DNA from: Halichondria panicea
Taxonomy: Eukaryota; Porifera; Demospongiae; Suberitida; Halichondriidae
Reading direction: 5' to 3'
Assembly: GCF_963675165.1 (NCBI RefSeq)
Contig: NC_087384.1
Coordinates: 5,015,182 to 5,079,181, forward strand
Length of the DNA stretch: 64,000 nt
Shown piece after piece: positions 10,071 through 22,300 of the stretch. The translations under genes and the position numbers were made by a program. The stretch's first letter is position 1; every line of letters starts with the position of its first letter. A model generated the notes under the pieces. That model did no database searches and was not told the DNA's origin. It saw only the letters and a list, made by a program, of their open reading frames with translations.

Positions 10071-12281
10071 ATGGCTGAGAGACAAGAGCGTGAAAAAGAG
10101 TACATATTCCAAAATGTGCAACTCTTCAAAAATGATACCCTTGGTACTGGCTCCTACGGGGTAGTGTGTAAAGCCAAGTGTGACCAGCTACTCTGTGCTG
10201 CCAAGCTACTCTATCCAGTGCTCTTCCAAATTACTGCTCCTGATCCTGGCAAAGAACATAGACATCCGTTTAGAAGATTCGAAACAGAGTGCGAATTTCT
10301 AAGTCGCATCAACCACCCCAACATTGTACAATACTTAGGGACCTATCGAGATCCCGACACAGATGCACCAGTTCTTCTCATGGAGCTCGGGGACGAGAGT
10401 CTGACACACTTCCTGGAGTCATCACCTGGAGACATTCCCTACTACATCCAAGTCAACCTCTCCTATGATATAGCTCAAGCACTTGCTTTTCTCCACTCCA
10501 ATGGGATCATCCATCGCGACCTCTCCAGCAACAACATTCTACTGATTACAGGCAGTCGAGCTAAAGTCACCGATTTCGGAATGTCCAAATTCACAGAAAT
10601 AACTCGGCTAGCCACAATGACCACATGCCCAGGAACACCAGCCTTCATGTCTCCCGAGGCATTAAATGAACCACCAGTGTACTCAGAGAGACTTGACAAC
10701 TTCTCATTTGGTGTGCTTCTTGTTCAGATCACAACTCGACAGTTTCCAAGGCCAACAGATCGATTTGACAATGTTCAACTTCCCGATCCACGAAATCCAG
10801 GTAACACAGTTGAAGCAAAATTGCCGATACTAGAACTAGACAGACGGCAAGCCCACATCAACCTGATTGAGCCTACCCACCCTCTACTGCCGATTGCTTA
10901 TCACTGCCTCAAAGACAGAGACGTTGAACGACCATCTTCCCAACAGCTTTGTCAAACACTGGATGCTCTCATGAGGACAGCCAGGTACCAGGAAAGCTCT
11001 CAAAAAGATCTGCAACAGATAATAAGGGGAAAAGATGAGCAGCTGCAAACAAATCAGCGGCTTATAACAGAAAAAGATGAACAGTTACAAGCAAAGCAAC
11101 AGACAATTATACAAAACATTGAACAGTTACATACAAAGCACACTGAAATCGATCAACTCACAACTAGATTAGGGCAAGCAACACAAGAAAACCACACTCT
11201 TCAACAAGACAAAACAACTCTTCAACATGAGGCAGATGCCAGGGAGAGACAGGTGAGGAGACTCAATCAAGAGTTGCAATCAAGTGAGGAGAACACTGCT
11301 GCCCTTCGCCAAGCCATCGATCAACGAGACAGAGAAGTGACTGAACTGAGACAAACACTGGCAAGCAAGAACGAGGAAATTCACGATCTATTGACTCGAA
11401 TGCACCAAGTCGCAGCTCAAGTTACATTAATGAGACCTGTCGCAATAGAGTCACTACCCGATGCACCGGTTGGTATTGGGTATGGTTCATCAGCTGTGGT
11501 TGGAGACAACGCATACTTCAAGACACGTCAAAATGAAAGTGTTTATGAGTTCAGCAACAATCAGTGGCACGAGTTACCACCTTGTCCCAACAGTGACTTC
11601 ACTATTGTCAGTGTTGAAGACATGCTCACAACTGTGGGGGGAGGGCCATACATACAACGCTATAGTAACAAACTTTTTAGTCACAAACTCTACAGCTACA
11701 TTGACAACAAATGGGTCCAACACTTTCCTCCCATGCCAACCCCAAGGTGGGGACCTGGAGCTGTATACGCTAACAACACACTCATAGTGGCTGGGGGATA
11801 TTACGATTATGAAAGTTTAACTACTGTCGAAATATTAAACACTGCTAACATGCAATGGTTTATTGTTAGCTCACTACCTGTGCCAACCAATCAACCATCA
11901 GCGATGATCTGTGGAGACTACATGTACATACATCCACAAACTAATGATGTTCAAGAGAAGTATTCAATATACAAATGCTCATTAAGACAACTAACTCAGT
12001 CTCAACCACGATCAGCTATATGGGAGAAGATTTCTCCTTTGCCAGTTAGCCATTCCTCTCTTATTACCATTAATGACCACCTGTTGGCAGTGGGGGGGTG
12101 GGACACCAATAGAGATAAAACTACGGACATATATCAGTACAACATGACATCATGGACTGTTGTTAGTCAAATGTCAACACCTCGCTCATTATGCCTCACT
12201 ACTGTCCTCCCTGGGAATAAACTAGTGGTGGTGGGAGGATATGGTGCAAACAGAAAATGTGAAATAGTTACTTTTGTATAG
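10071..12281 (+). CDS. Protein kinase - coiled coil - Kelch fusion, intronless
   Basis: 736 residues. The N-terminal kinase domain (about 18-300) has the glycine loop GTGSYG at 25-30, Lys45 in CAAKLL, catalytic loop HRDLSSNN with Asp150, DFG at 168-170 and a SPE in place of APE; all catalytic residues are present. The HRDLSxNN loop suggests the tyrosine-kinase-like group. A Gln/Glu/Lys-rich coiled coil (about 305-445, with repeated KDEQLQ units) follows, then six or so Kelch blades (about 455-736) with GG pairs and spaced Trp. It is probably a cytosolic signalling kinase dimerised by the coil, with the propeller choosing partners; that is inference. One uninterrupted exon, with AATAAA at 12352, could indicate a retrocopy. 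See the neighbour at 18183, which has these modules in reverse order. Confidence 0.88.
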   Translation: MAERQEREKEYIFQNVQLFKNDTLGTGSYGVVCKAKCDQLLCAAKLLYPVLFQITAPDPGKEHRHPFRRFETECEFLSRINHPNIVQYLGTYRDPDTDAPVLLMELGDESLTHFLESSPGDIPYYIQVNLSYDIAQALAFLHSNGIIHRDLSSNNILLITGSRAKVTDFGMSKFTEITRLATMTTCPGTPAFMSPEALNEPPVYSERLDNFSFGVLLVQITTRQFPRPTDRFDNVQLPDPRNPGNTVEAKLPILELDRRQAHINLIEPTHPLLPIAYHCLKDRDVERPSSQQLCQTLDALMRTARYQESSQKDLQQIIRGKDEQLQTNQRLITEKDEQLQAKQQTIIQNIEQLHTKHTEIDQLTTRLGQATQENHTLQQDKTTLQHEADARERQVRRLNQELQSSEENTAALRQAIDQRDREVTELRQTLASKNEEIHDLLTRMHQVAAQVTLMRPVAIESLPDAPVGIGYGSSAVVGDNAYFKTRQNESVYEFSNNQWHELPPCPNSDFTIVSVEDMLTTVGGGPYIQRYSNKLFSHKLYSYIDNKWVQHFPPMPTPRWGPGAVYANNTLIVAGGYYDYESLTTVEILNTANMQWFIVSSLPVPTNQPSAMICGDYMYIHPQTNDVQEKYSIYKCSLRQLTQSQPRSAIWEKISPLPVSHSSLITINDHLLAVGGWDTNRDKTTDIYQYNMTSWTVVSQMSTPRSLCLTTVLPGNKLVVVGGYGANRKCEIVTFV

Positions 12282-12795
12282 AGCCTGCAGCCTTGCATGC
12301 TTGTTCTTATACTTTTGTGTCTTGTCTTGTCTAGTATGCTGCATGTAAATTAATAAATTTGCACAAAATTATGTTTATTAATTTTTATAATCATTGTTGT
12401 TGAGATTATATCTGATTGTGTGTACAATCATAGCTATGGTACAATGTTTGTTGAATGCAAGATCAGTAATTATAACCGTGCATGCAGTTTGGAGCGCATA
12501 GTGGTATCATAAGCTAGATCTAGTTCAAGAACTTTAAGTTTACATCAAAAGACAATACAGTACAGGTAATACCGTATTATAGCTACAGATCATAGGAGGA
12601 CAGCAGTCCTTGATTGCGCATGTGCACCAATTAAGGCATAAATTAATAGTCTAGACTACAAGAATCTCTTCTTACCTGGAGTTGAATAAGATATGACCAT
12701 AGAAGCCAGAGACAAATCCTTTCCTCTGGTTTCGGATGTGAGACTGGCGATATGATGCAATTACACAGTATTATTATGAGGCCAGCGAGTCTAAG
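12282..12795. other. 3' flank of the kinase gene
   Basis: 3' UTR and unique AT-rich sequence up to the outer transposon terminus. No gene seen. Confidence 0.5.
12352..12357 (+). terminator. Polyadenylation signal of the kinase-Kelch gene
   Basis: AATAAA 70 bp after the stop codon at 12281. Confidence 0.6.
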
Positions 12796-13357
12796 CATAG
12801 ATATAGGAGGGAAGGATTGGCAACGGAAGTGGTCGTGATCATTTTACATGTGTTTCTGCAGTTTTGTAATGAAACCATCCGTGACTCGCCTGTTTTCCTG
12901 CCAGAATGCCCGCGAAAAGCAGAAAAAGTCTGTTGTGGTCTTCCTTTAGCCTCGTTCCCTGGCCTTACTTTTTCTTGCTGTTGTCACTGTTCATCCATGA
13001 AAGACATAGTGCTAGTGAGGCAGCAAAGAAAGAAATGGGCGTACAGTTAAGGCCTGGTTTGGGAAATCGCGTGATCCACAAGGATTTTTATGAACGTGGG
13101 CGATATGTAGCCCACAATCGTGACGTAAGGTATTCTCCCACGCATTCAGAGTTAATAAGACTGTACTGAGACAACCACCAAGCTGTGCTGCAAGTCAGAT
13201 CAGAGAACCAGCGTGGCCAGCTCTGGTGGCAGTAGCTACCTGCTATATATGATAATGATGACTAACTTAAGCTATTCTTGATCTATACTAGCATGTAGAA
13301 AGACACAAGAAAAGGTAATAGTCTGATAGAATCTGAACACACAATCTAGACTAGTAG

Positions 13358-14625
13358 TAGCGATGTAAGACTGATTTTCATTTTTGCTATTTCTAACTCC
13401 TATGTATTACTATCTCTTTTGAACACTCTAGGCAAACCAGAAAAACTTTACTGCACTGGATTTGGTCAAGCGAATGCAGAGATACAGAGTTTTGAAGAAC
13501 ACTAGTCAGGGAAAAATTCGTACAAAAATTTACTGCATTTTAATGTACTTGGGCGGGACTTATGAAATTTGTTGTTAATACCGGAAATGATCTTAAAGTT
13601 AGCATATCTGCTGAACCGCTTGGTCTATTCTCTTTTAAAAAAGTATGAAATGGACACTCAGGACTCAGGAGTTAATATTGTAACCATTTGATATCTATTA
13701 TGAAGTTTATAATGTTTCTGTAATGTATATCTTTATGATGTCCCTATAATAGTATGATGTCTCCTGCTTCAGAGAGTTCTTTTGGATTTAAAGTAACCAT
13801 GCTATCTTTTCTTTTGTACAGTATATTGTATCATGTTTCAGAACTCTCATCAATGTCCACCTTACGCTTGTATCTGTTTCTTGATCTTTATAAGCAATTT
13901 TTCTGTCAATTTCATTTGGTCTAAATAATTCGTTTTTAGTGTGATGTAGATTTAAGGCCATACAACTATAAATCTATGATACAACTCTGTTGACAGCTTC
14001 TAATTAATACAGTAGATTACTCTTGTCTTTTTTGTGTGCAAATTGAATCAGTTCTTGCAATTTAATAGTTTTGGTAGATTACATTGTTGTCCCTGGAATT
14101 CTCTCCAATCTTTCTTGTTTCTTTTCAACAGAGGCTTTCAGATTGCTTCAATAATTACTTTCAGTAACTTCTAAGAACTTCTAAGAAATAAATACAGCTA
14201 TTGGTACACTTGGCTTGATTTTACTGCATTTCTATTCTCAGCTCCACCCATCTATCCATGCAATATGTGATTCCGCAAGAAATAAAAGCTTATTGTAGCA
14301 ACTTTTTGCATAATCTGGAGAGAGTTAGAGATGAAAGACATGCTCACTTGTGTTTTTGTTCATTTTCATGTTTGGTTGCCAAAATGATGATCACCTTTGA
14401 GAAAAAATCACACACAAAACAAGCATCAAATGCTAAAATCATAAAAAACTGTTATAAAAATCAAATTCTACGCTATTTTTTACCCCTGGGAACAGCTGTT
14501 GTTTGCTAGACTCTTCCAGGGCTTGCGGAAAGCCCTTCTTGTTCACTCACTTTCTGGTCCCGTTTTTTACCATTGAATTACTGTACGAAAATACGCCCAC
14601 GCACTACTTCCGGTGTGACATCTCT
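13358..14625. mobile_element. hAT-like non-autonomous transposon inside family A
   Basis: 1,268 bp with imperfect terminal repeats TAGCGATGTAAGAC and (complement) AGAGATGTCACAC, flanked by ACTAGTAG on both sides (13350-13357 and 14626-14633), an 8-bp duplication. The uninterrupted sequence at the matching place in 23659-24408 has a single ACTAGTAG, which confirms the insertion. The only sizeable ORF (14258-14509) has no transposase features. Confidence 0.85.
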
Positions 14626-14774
14626 ACTAGTAGATCATCTAGCTAAGCCTAAGGTATATAGCTAGCTATAGTGCTTGCAAACTTCCAGTTCCAAGTCCAT
14701 GTCCAGCTTGCATGCTGCAGGCAAAGTTTTATTAGTCATAGATATCTGTGTGGGCAGTCCAACATCTCTAGCTC

Positions 14775-16404
14775 CTGAAGAGTGGAAAGCCTCTAATGTA
14801 ACACCAATATTTAAAGCAGGCGACCCCAAACTAGCGTCAAACTAGCGTCCGATCTCATTACTATCGTTACTATCAAAGGTGCTGGAACGCATTGTTCATA
14901 ATAAGGTAGTGGAGTATCTTACTTCCAACAACCTTCTTTCAACACTTCAATTTGGCTTCAGGCGGGGCAGTTCTACCCAGGAGGCAATCCTCCATGCTAC
15001 TCATGACTGGCACCGCTCATTGGACAATGGCTCTAGTGTAGCTGCTGTTTTCTTTGACCTGAGCAAAGCCTTCGACAGAGTCCCTCACCAAGGCCTCCTG
15101 AAAACTCTCTGGTCAGCAGGCATCTCGGGCAGCCTACATAAGTGGTTTACTAGCTACCTCACAAACAGGAAGCAGAAGGTAGTCCTGGATGGTCACTCTT
15201 CGTCCACCGCCAATGTCAATTCTGGAGTACCACAGGGGTCCATCTTAGGCCCCCTTCTGTTCAGCCTATACATTGATCCCCTAACAAGAATTCCTCTTTC
15301 TCCGGGCTCTCAGCTGTTATTGTATGCGGACGACATACTCCTGTACAGCCCCATTAGAAATGAATTTGACGTCTTGGATCTTCAAGGAGATATTGATGCC
15401 ATAGCCAACTGGGTCAACACTGCGGGTCTCACTTTCAATCAGTCAAAAACCAAACTGCTACTCCTCTCCAGAAAGAGACAGCCCCCGTCCATCATACTCT
15501 CTACAAACTCAGGTCAAATAACACAAGTGAACTCCTTGTCCTACCTTGGAGTTACCATCACAAAAGACCTTAAATGGAATAGCCACATCTCCAACACCTG
15601 CGCTAAGGCAAAATCTAAACTTGGCTTGTTATACAGGCACTTCAACCAAGCAGATCAGTCCACTCTTTCCTCCCTGTACAAATCACTGGTGCTCCCACTC
15701 CTTGATTACTGTAGCAGTGTGTGGGACCCCTCATCTTCTTGTGCCATCAATCAGTTGGAGTCGGTTCAGAAGTTTGGAGCGCGACTCTGTACCAAACGCT
15801 GGTCAGATCAATACTTACCTCTGTTAGCTAGTTTATCTTGGCCCTCTCTGAGCACAAGACGGTCTCAACAGAAAGTAACTCTGTGCCGCAGGATCATCAG
15901 GGGGGAATCAATTCTCCACTCATCAAGGTTCACACCCAATCCGAAACCTAACCCTCGGCATTACCATCATGACCAACCTCTACTTATCCCCTTTGCCAAA
16001 ACACTGTCATATCAATCATCATTCTTCGTAAATGTGGTTCCACTCTGGAATTCCCTACCAAGCAGTGCTGTCTCTGCAAGTAGTTTACTTAGTTTTAAGG
16101 CTCATGTGCGGGATTGTTTCAATTAATTACTTACTTATAATTAATTGTCTGCTTGCCCTTACTTACAGTTTTGTGTCTGTTAATTAATTTGTATTTCACT
16201 GTCCTTGTCACTGCCTGCACTTTTTAGTTACTTGTGTTTTTTTGTTCGTTTTGTTTGTTTTTGTTGTTTTTTTTGTTGTTTTTTTGTTTTGCCTTTTGCT
16301 GTTTTTGTTAGGGCTACCTTAATATTAGCTCTCAGTTGCTAGTTGGTACGCACCTATGCTCTGCATTAAATTTTATAAAGAAAAAAAAAAAAAAAAAAAA
16401 AAAA
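14775..16404 (+). mobile_element. 5'-truncated non-LTR retroelement with poly(A) tail
   Basis: Ends in TTATAAAG followed by 24 A at 16381-16404. By comparison with the empty site in the 23659-24408 element, the insertion replaced 3-4 bases (AGT) and made no target duplication. It carries only the reverse transcriptase half of its second ORF. Confidence 0.9.
14781..16126 (+). pseudogene. Reverse transcriptase remnant of a CR1/jockey-type LINE
   Basis: The frame reads PEEWKASNVTPIFKAGD, then reaches a TAG (14842-14844) where the conserved NYRPIS motif should have Tyr, then RPISLLS and an open frame from 14879 to 16126. Visible RT blocks: FGFRRGSSTQ, FFDLSKAFDRVPH, SGVPQGSILGPLLF, catalytic YADD, and SYLGVTI followed by the thumb region. 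The C-terminal part has the LPLLDYCSSVWDP motif of CR1/jockey-like LINEs. The endonuclease domain is absent because of 5' truncation, and the in-frame stop makes it a pseudogene. Confidence 0.9.
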
Positions 16405-16624
16405 TGCCCACGCTCATTTTCACCCTTCTACCACCCTTCTACCCTCACGCGACTTCCCGATACAGGCTCTCCTTTTTCCTAACTCTACGTCTATTTCTTT
16501 CTTTATTCCTCTAATTAACTACCGTATTTTATCTCATTGAACGATTAAGACAGTATTTTATCTTATTGAACGATTGTGATAAAGAACAGAAAAAGGAGAG
16601 CCTGTGTAGAGGCTAGTCTTCCTT

Positions 16625-18182
16625 TAGTGCCTCATGACCTCTCATGGTGTTACACTGATGTTGTGCTTTATTTAGAGTTAGAGTAAAACTAAAGAAACAA
16701 AGACTTTTTACTACAGAATAACTACAATTTTACAAGGTTTGATCCCTTTTTAAGAAACAGTACTCATCCATATTACTATTCTTCAAGTTTTCCTGGTTGT
16801 ATGTATGTAGGTTGATCTACTGAAAGGCAAAAATCGCCTATTCATACCATTTAGAATGTGTTGTAGTGTTGCGTATGGCTTATTTCATCTGACGTTTTAT
16901 GCTCCCTTTTTAAGAAACACACATGCTTTTAAAATTATACTGACTTCATGAGAGTGTTTATCAATGTCAGGTCCATCAACTGGCACAGGTTTTGTGCTTT
17001 AAATTTTTGTCAGTTGCAGAAAATATGACTGGAGGTGTAAGGCCTGATTATCGGCTTATATAGTAAGAAACAGAACTGGGATAGAAAGCTCCAGGTCAGT
17101 GCCACAGTGTTTTACTAATTCATTCATATGCCCCCCCCTCCCCACATACACAGTCATACTATTAGATCTTCATCGTACTATCAGTATGCTGGAAGAAATT
17201 TATGAAGCTGAAGAAGGAAGAGTTGATTGACTATTTTGGGCTACATAATTAAAAAACGAAATGAAAGACTTTGTTACATGCAAAAGACCTGTACAGTTGT
17301 ATAGCACCAGCTCTACTTCATGCAGTAGCAGCAGTAGCAGTTCATTATGCAGCTTATTATGGCAGTTTAACTTTATATGACTTGTGAAATGTTGATAATT
17401 TATTAAAATTTGGTATTAATAAAATGTCGTACAGAACATGTTACAGAGAATATTAATAATGGCTACAGTACTATCAGTCTATCTATGTTGTCTAGTTCTT
17501 GTGCATACAAGCCCAGAGCTCGTATCAAATGTGAGAATGGACATGAACACAAGCAGTATTGTCTAAGTATTAAAGTGTTGTTTCTGAGCTTCTCTCTTTC
17601 TTGTTGACTTTGAGAATCCCTCTCAGTATTTAACATGAGGCAGATTCTTGGGATGTCAACTTGCATCTGTCATCAATGACTTCTTTCAGAGTTAATAATG
17701 ACTTGTTCCCTCTGTTATTTTTATTGCCATAGTTTGGAGGCAACAAAAGTAGAGGCAAAGTGATGCATTCCAATGACGTAGCGTGTCACGAGCTTCAAAT
17801 TTTCTACCGTTGCCAATCGTTAATCCTTCCCTTCCTATATCTTTGGTCTAAGCAAGCTCTGACATCTCTGAGCTACTATCCATGACTTGTAAGTTGAATT
17901 AAATGCTGTGTCTCATTGCTGCTATAGATATACAGAGTTAATGTCAGTCGTGTGATGGTTGTTGATCTGGTTAAGTCCTAGCATGTGTAAGGCCACTCCT
18001 GGTTTCTGGTCTGGAAAAGTTTTTCTCTTAATTATATGCTGGCTGGCAGCGCGGGAGGCTTTTAATTTGTCATTATTTAAATTGTGTTTGTTTCACCGCA
18101 TTAACACACCCACATGGACCATTGTACCCGTGCGTGCGTGATGGCATAAACACATGTCTCTTGTCATGCCCTCCTGCAGACA
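16625..18182. other. Right arm of the outer transposon and upstream region of the Kelch-kinase
   Basis: 16625-17845 belongs to family B; 17853-18179 is unique sequence. A CTCCTGCAG acceptor at 18171-18179, three bases before the ATG at 18183, suggests an upstream non-coding exon that I could not place. Confidence 0.45.
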
Positions 18183-19333
18183 ATGCAAGCTCGGCTTCAC
18201 ACCTTTCTTGGTCGACTATCTGTTGAACCACTACCTCGTAGTCGTCCATTCTCTACTGCAGCTGACGGATGCCATTACATGTGGAGGGGGGATGGTCCAG
18301 GACTGAGGTCTAACATCATTGCTGTGTGTGACCCAAGGACTGAGCTGTGGAGTCTCTTGCCCACCACTGGACCTCTACCCCCTGGAGAGTGTGGTGGTCG
18401 CTCTGTTTGTGTAGGTCGTTACCTGTACACCTTTGGTGGTCGTGAAGGTTGGTCTTCTTACTTCAATGGCATTAGCAAGCTTGATCTAGACACTCTCCAG
18501 TGGGCCAAAATTCAAACTTCTGGTAGTCAGCCTATGAAAAAAGGTGGTTGTGACCTTGTCCGTGTGAATGAGAGAACTCTGTGCTGCTTTGGAGGAATCG
18601 GTATTGAGGGCTCCACACAACCAGGATCAACATTCACCAAGATTAGACTGTCTGATGGAAGTGGATTGACAAACGAGTTCCATTTATTTGATATACAAAA
18701 TGGTACCTTTTGTCAATGTGCACATTCGCTGTATATGCATATACATTTATAAGGTATCCTCCAGCTACTGGTGGGTGGAGTTCCACCCTCACTCACATAG
18801 GAAACCATGTTCATTTTTATATCTATGTTATAAGGATGATGTACAATTCTCTAAATTACCCTTTCAGGTGTCTGGTCGTCCCCTGAGCTCAGAGGAGAGA
18901 GACCTCCTCCCTGTAGTGGCTTCACCTTCACCATGGTGGACCAGTACAGGGCAGTCCTCTTTGGAGGGATCCAACCTGGCCATCGTAAAGTCAATGATAT
19001 CTACCTGTTTGACTTCAGGACCATGGTGAGTTGGAATTAGTAACTATATATACTTCCACATTGAAATGCATAATGCTGTGTGTTCACTGTGTGTATATAT
19101 GTAGGAGGTGACTAAGGTGAAGCCAGCGCAGGGAGAGCCATGGCCAGTGGGGAGGTCAGTCCATGCTGCCTGTTGTCTCAACTATGGCCAGGACCACCCT
19201 CAATTACTGGTGTACGGAGGATGTAGTGATGACAGGGAGACACTGGGGGACATGTGGATATTTAATGTTGACACTGGCAAGTGGACGGAGGTGAGTCTTG
19301 TCCTCGGTTGTGCATGCGCAGCGAGGTATACGG

Positions 19334-19392
<59 letters not shown>

Positions 19393-22300
19393 CATGTTGC
19401 AGCTGCTCAAGGATCAATAAAGTGCAAGTAAGCGTTTCTATAGGCTTCTTGATTGGATTGCAATTTAGAGATTTGTACTTCGTTCTTGAGTTATAGAATG
19501 CCATTGCAGCTTTTTTTAAATTAATAGTACGTAGCAAAACTCTAGAACGCTAGCTATTTGGTAGCTGCAAGAGTGCAAAGCTGCTTGGCTGTTTCATGCA
19601 CATCCAATGGACTTTGAACTTTTGGCTTCCTTTTTAGCAGTGATCGTTCATGCACGGTCGGTCATCCCACATTTTGCATCAATGTAGCTAGATTATAATA
19701 TAGTAGCTGTAGTACTCATGTTTGATGCTTCCACCGAGGCGTCAACATGCACCCGCAGTGTTTTCATTATGAACTATTGTTACTAACACGATAATTAAAT
19801 AGATTCACAAGTCCTACTTGGCTGATAAGTGGTGTGTGTGTGTGTGTCTGTCTGTCTGTCTAGACTGCTATATAGCTGCTCAATGATTAATAGTCCTGAG
19901 TAACGCATGTTTTCTTGAATTTCTTTGCAACATAATGCTTGGTTTTCGTTACTTTGGGGTGGGAAGAACATTGCAGACTCGTATGCAGTAAAATCTGTTG
20001 ATATAATTGAGCTATATACTATGGAATGCCGTTTGCATGCGAGACAAAATTCAGGCAGAATGTAATTGGTGTGTGCATCCAATGTAAGATCGATTTTTGA
20101 AGATCGATTTCTAATAATCGATTTTTTACAGTTCATTTTTTTATTTACACGTGCACAATCATTGACAATCGATTTGATAATTGATTTTTGATTATTGCAA
20201 ATCGATCATTGAAATTCGATTGTTGATAATCGATTAGAAATTTGTTTACAATTATTGAAATTTGATAATTGATAATTGAAAATTGATTACTAGTGGGATT
20301 GACTTTAATACTAGTCTCGAATCCAGGCCGATTATAATGGATTCGAGACTAATACAAACTAGGTAGTTAGCCAGCCTCATTCCAGGCCGCCCTCGAAACT
20401 CAGAGCAAGCACAACTCCTTCTCTGCGGCTTGGAATCATGGCTCTTGGTTAGCTATCTCACATGATAGGCCACATGACTATAACGCAAAAGCGAGAAATT
20501 AATTGTTTTTTTGTAGAGAAGGGAGAACCATTTAATAATTGCTACACATGTCTTTGCCCCACATAATTGATTGGTCTCCTTGGTATTAGAAAGGAGGGCC
20601 ATAAGTTACAGTAATGAACTGTTCAGTTGGTGCTATCTTTCGTACACCCATTTCTGAGTTATATGCTTTCTTGCCAGCACTATTCTTGGGTCATCTTGTG
20701 TGCTAGAGAAAGAGCCTTGGTGATTCCAGATAGCTGTAGGGAATAAAAGTCGTGAATAGTGGCTTCAATGCAACATTTCTCTATGCAAAGAGAACATGGT
20801 AGAATAAGATTTTGGTTATCCTTATACCAAAGTGGAAATAGCTGGTGAAACCACAAGCGCCTCGATTCTAGGCCGCCCTCAAAACTCGGAGCAGCGCTTT
20901 TCTCTTTCTTAGTGGCCTGGAATCGAGGCTATACGACCACTAGAACTAGCCAGTTTCTTTCGCTTAGCCAGACCTTATTCAATTCACCTGATAATAAGTT
21001 AAATTGTATTCTTGATTTAGTTGTAGGCAGAAATATATACACTGACACAGACCTGCTTTGGTCATCAGAGGTCTTTTTATTCAACTTTTATTCAATTGTC
21101 TAGTCTCATGAATCAACCGACTACCAATTGTCCATGCCTCCATCTTGATTGATAGGTTTCACTGATCTCACGCGATACAGCTTCAAAATCGATTAGTAAA
21201 AATCCATTATTAATAATCAAATATTAATAATCGAATTTCATTAATCGATAATCAAAAATCGATTATTAGAAATCGATCTTCAAAAATTTGGATGCACAAA
21301 AGCCAATTACATTCTGCCTGAATTTTATCGCAAACGGCGTTCCATAGCTCTGGACTAGAACGCTATATATAGTATTGATAGCGAGGAAAGAGCTGCAAAG
21401 CTGTATGCACAGTTTCATGAGACTGCAACAGCTATTAATTATGAACTTTGTGACCTTTTGGCAACCTTCTTAGCATGTAACAATCATGGTCCCACTCTTT
21501 TGCACCATTCCGGCATGCAAACTATTTGAACAGCAAACGTATTAGCGTCATGTGCATAGCTTTAATTCCACTGAGGCCGATGATTTCATTATGATACAGT
21601 GTCTATACATACACACCTCCGTACGTACTGGACGGTTACACTGTAAATGTCTTACCAAGAGTAGATAAGCACTTAACACAAAGTTTACTCAACAGCACTC
21701 GTTAATTGAATAGTGACGACAGTGATGCCACACATCCACGTTTACTACAGCAGTTCAATTGAGACTAGTCTATACTTTTACTCTTATCTTAATTGGTCTT
21801 ACTGATAAGCAGCCCAGAGAAATAATATTATATGAGCAGGGAGATTTGAGAGCCTATAAGCCACCCACCGTTGGCGAACATTGGCATTGAGTTTTAGATA
21901 TACACCTTCTAATTTGGCACTAGGTATAACAAGCATTATATAGATCAGGATCAGTTCTGACATTTGACAGTCCTCTGTATGCTAATTGTCCACACCTACT
22001 TTTTGTGGTAAAGGAAGACGCATTGCCCTACTTCCCTGCTTTAGGGAAACTTGTTTATCATACTATTGTACACACAACAATAATTTATCAGGACATCACT
22101 TTTTGTGCCTCCAGGTGACACCTCCTGAGTCAATGACACCACGTGGCCTTCACTCCATCACTGCCACCAGTCTGGGACCAGGACTCACTGAGGTCCTTGT
22201 GTTTGGAGGCCTTCGGGAGTTGCTGGGAAATAGCATTGCAGAGACCACCCTACTGAGATTCGGTGTGAAGTTTATCTCAAAATTCACCACACCATTTTAT

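Larger units (their letters stand above)
12947..16615 (-). mobile_element. Family A MITE, left copy, interrupted twice
   Basis: Begins TAGCCTCG at 12947 and ends GAGGCTA at 16615, with a perfect 9-bp target duplication GTCTTCCTT (12938-12946 and 16616-16624). Without the two insertions at 13358-14625 and 14775-16404 it would be about 760 bp and collinear, on the opposite strand, with the intact copy at 23659-24408. A 9-bp duplication is typical of Mutator-like elements; that superfamily call is inference. Confidence 0.85.
12796..17845. mobile_element. Outer transposon (family B) carrying nested insertions
   Basis: Left terminus CATAGATATAGGAGGGAAGG at 12796; right terminus is its complement CCTATATCTTTG ending at 17845. 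GTCTAAG(C) lies directly outside both ends (12789-12795 and 17846-17852), a 7-8 bp target duplication. The sub-terminal GATTGGCAACGG is also inverted. Same family as 3489-4010. Only about 1.4 kb (12796-12937 and 16625-17845) is its own sequence; the rest is inserted family A DNA. The 16625-17845 part has no coding ORF that I recognise. Confidence 0.7.

Noticed and set aside
14258-14509. Possible transposase in the hAT-like element
   Set aside because: 83 codons without DDE or dimerisation motifs.
19204-19537. Minus-strand ORFs with Thr-His runs
   Set aside because: They are translations of the TG microsatellite.
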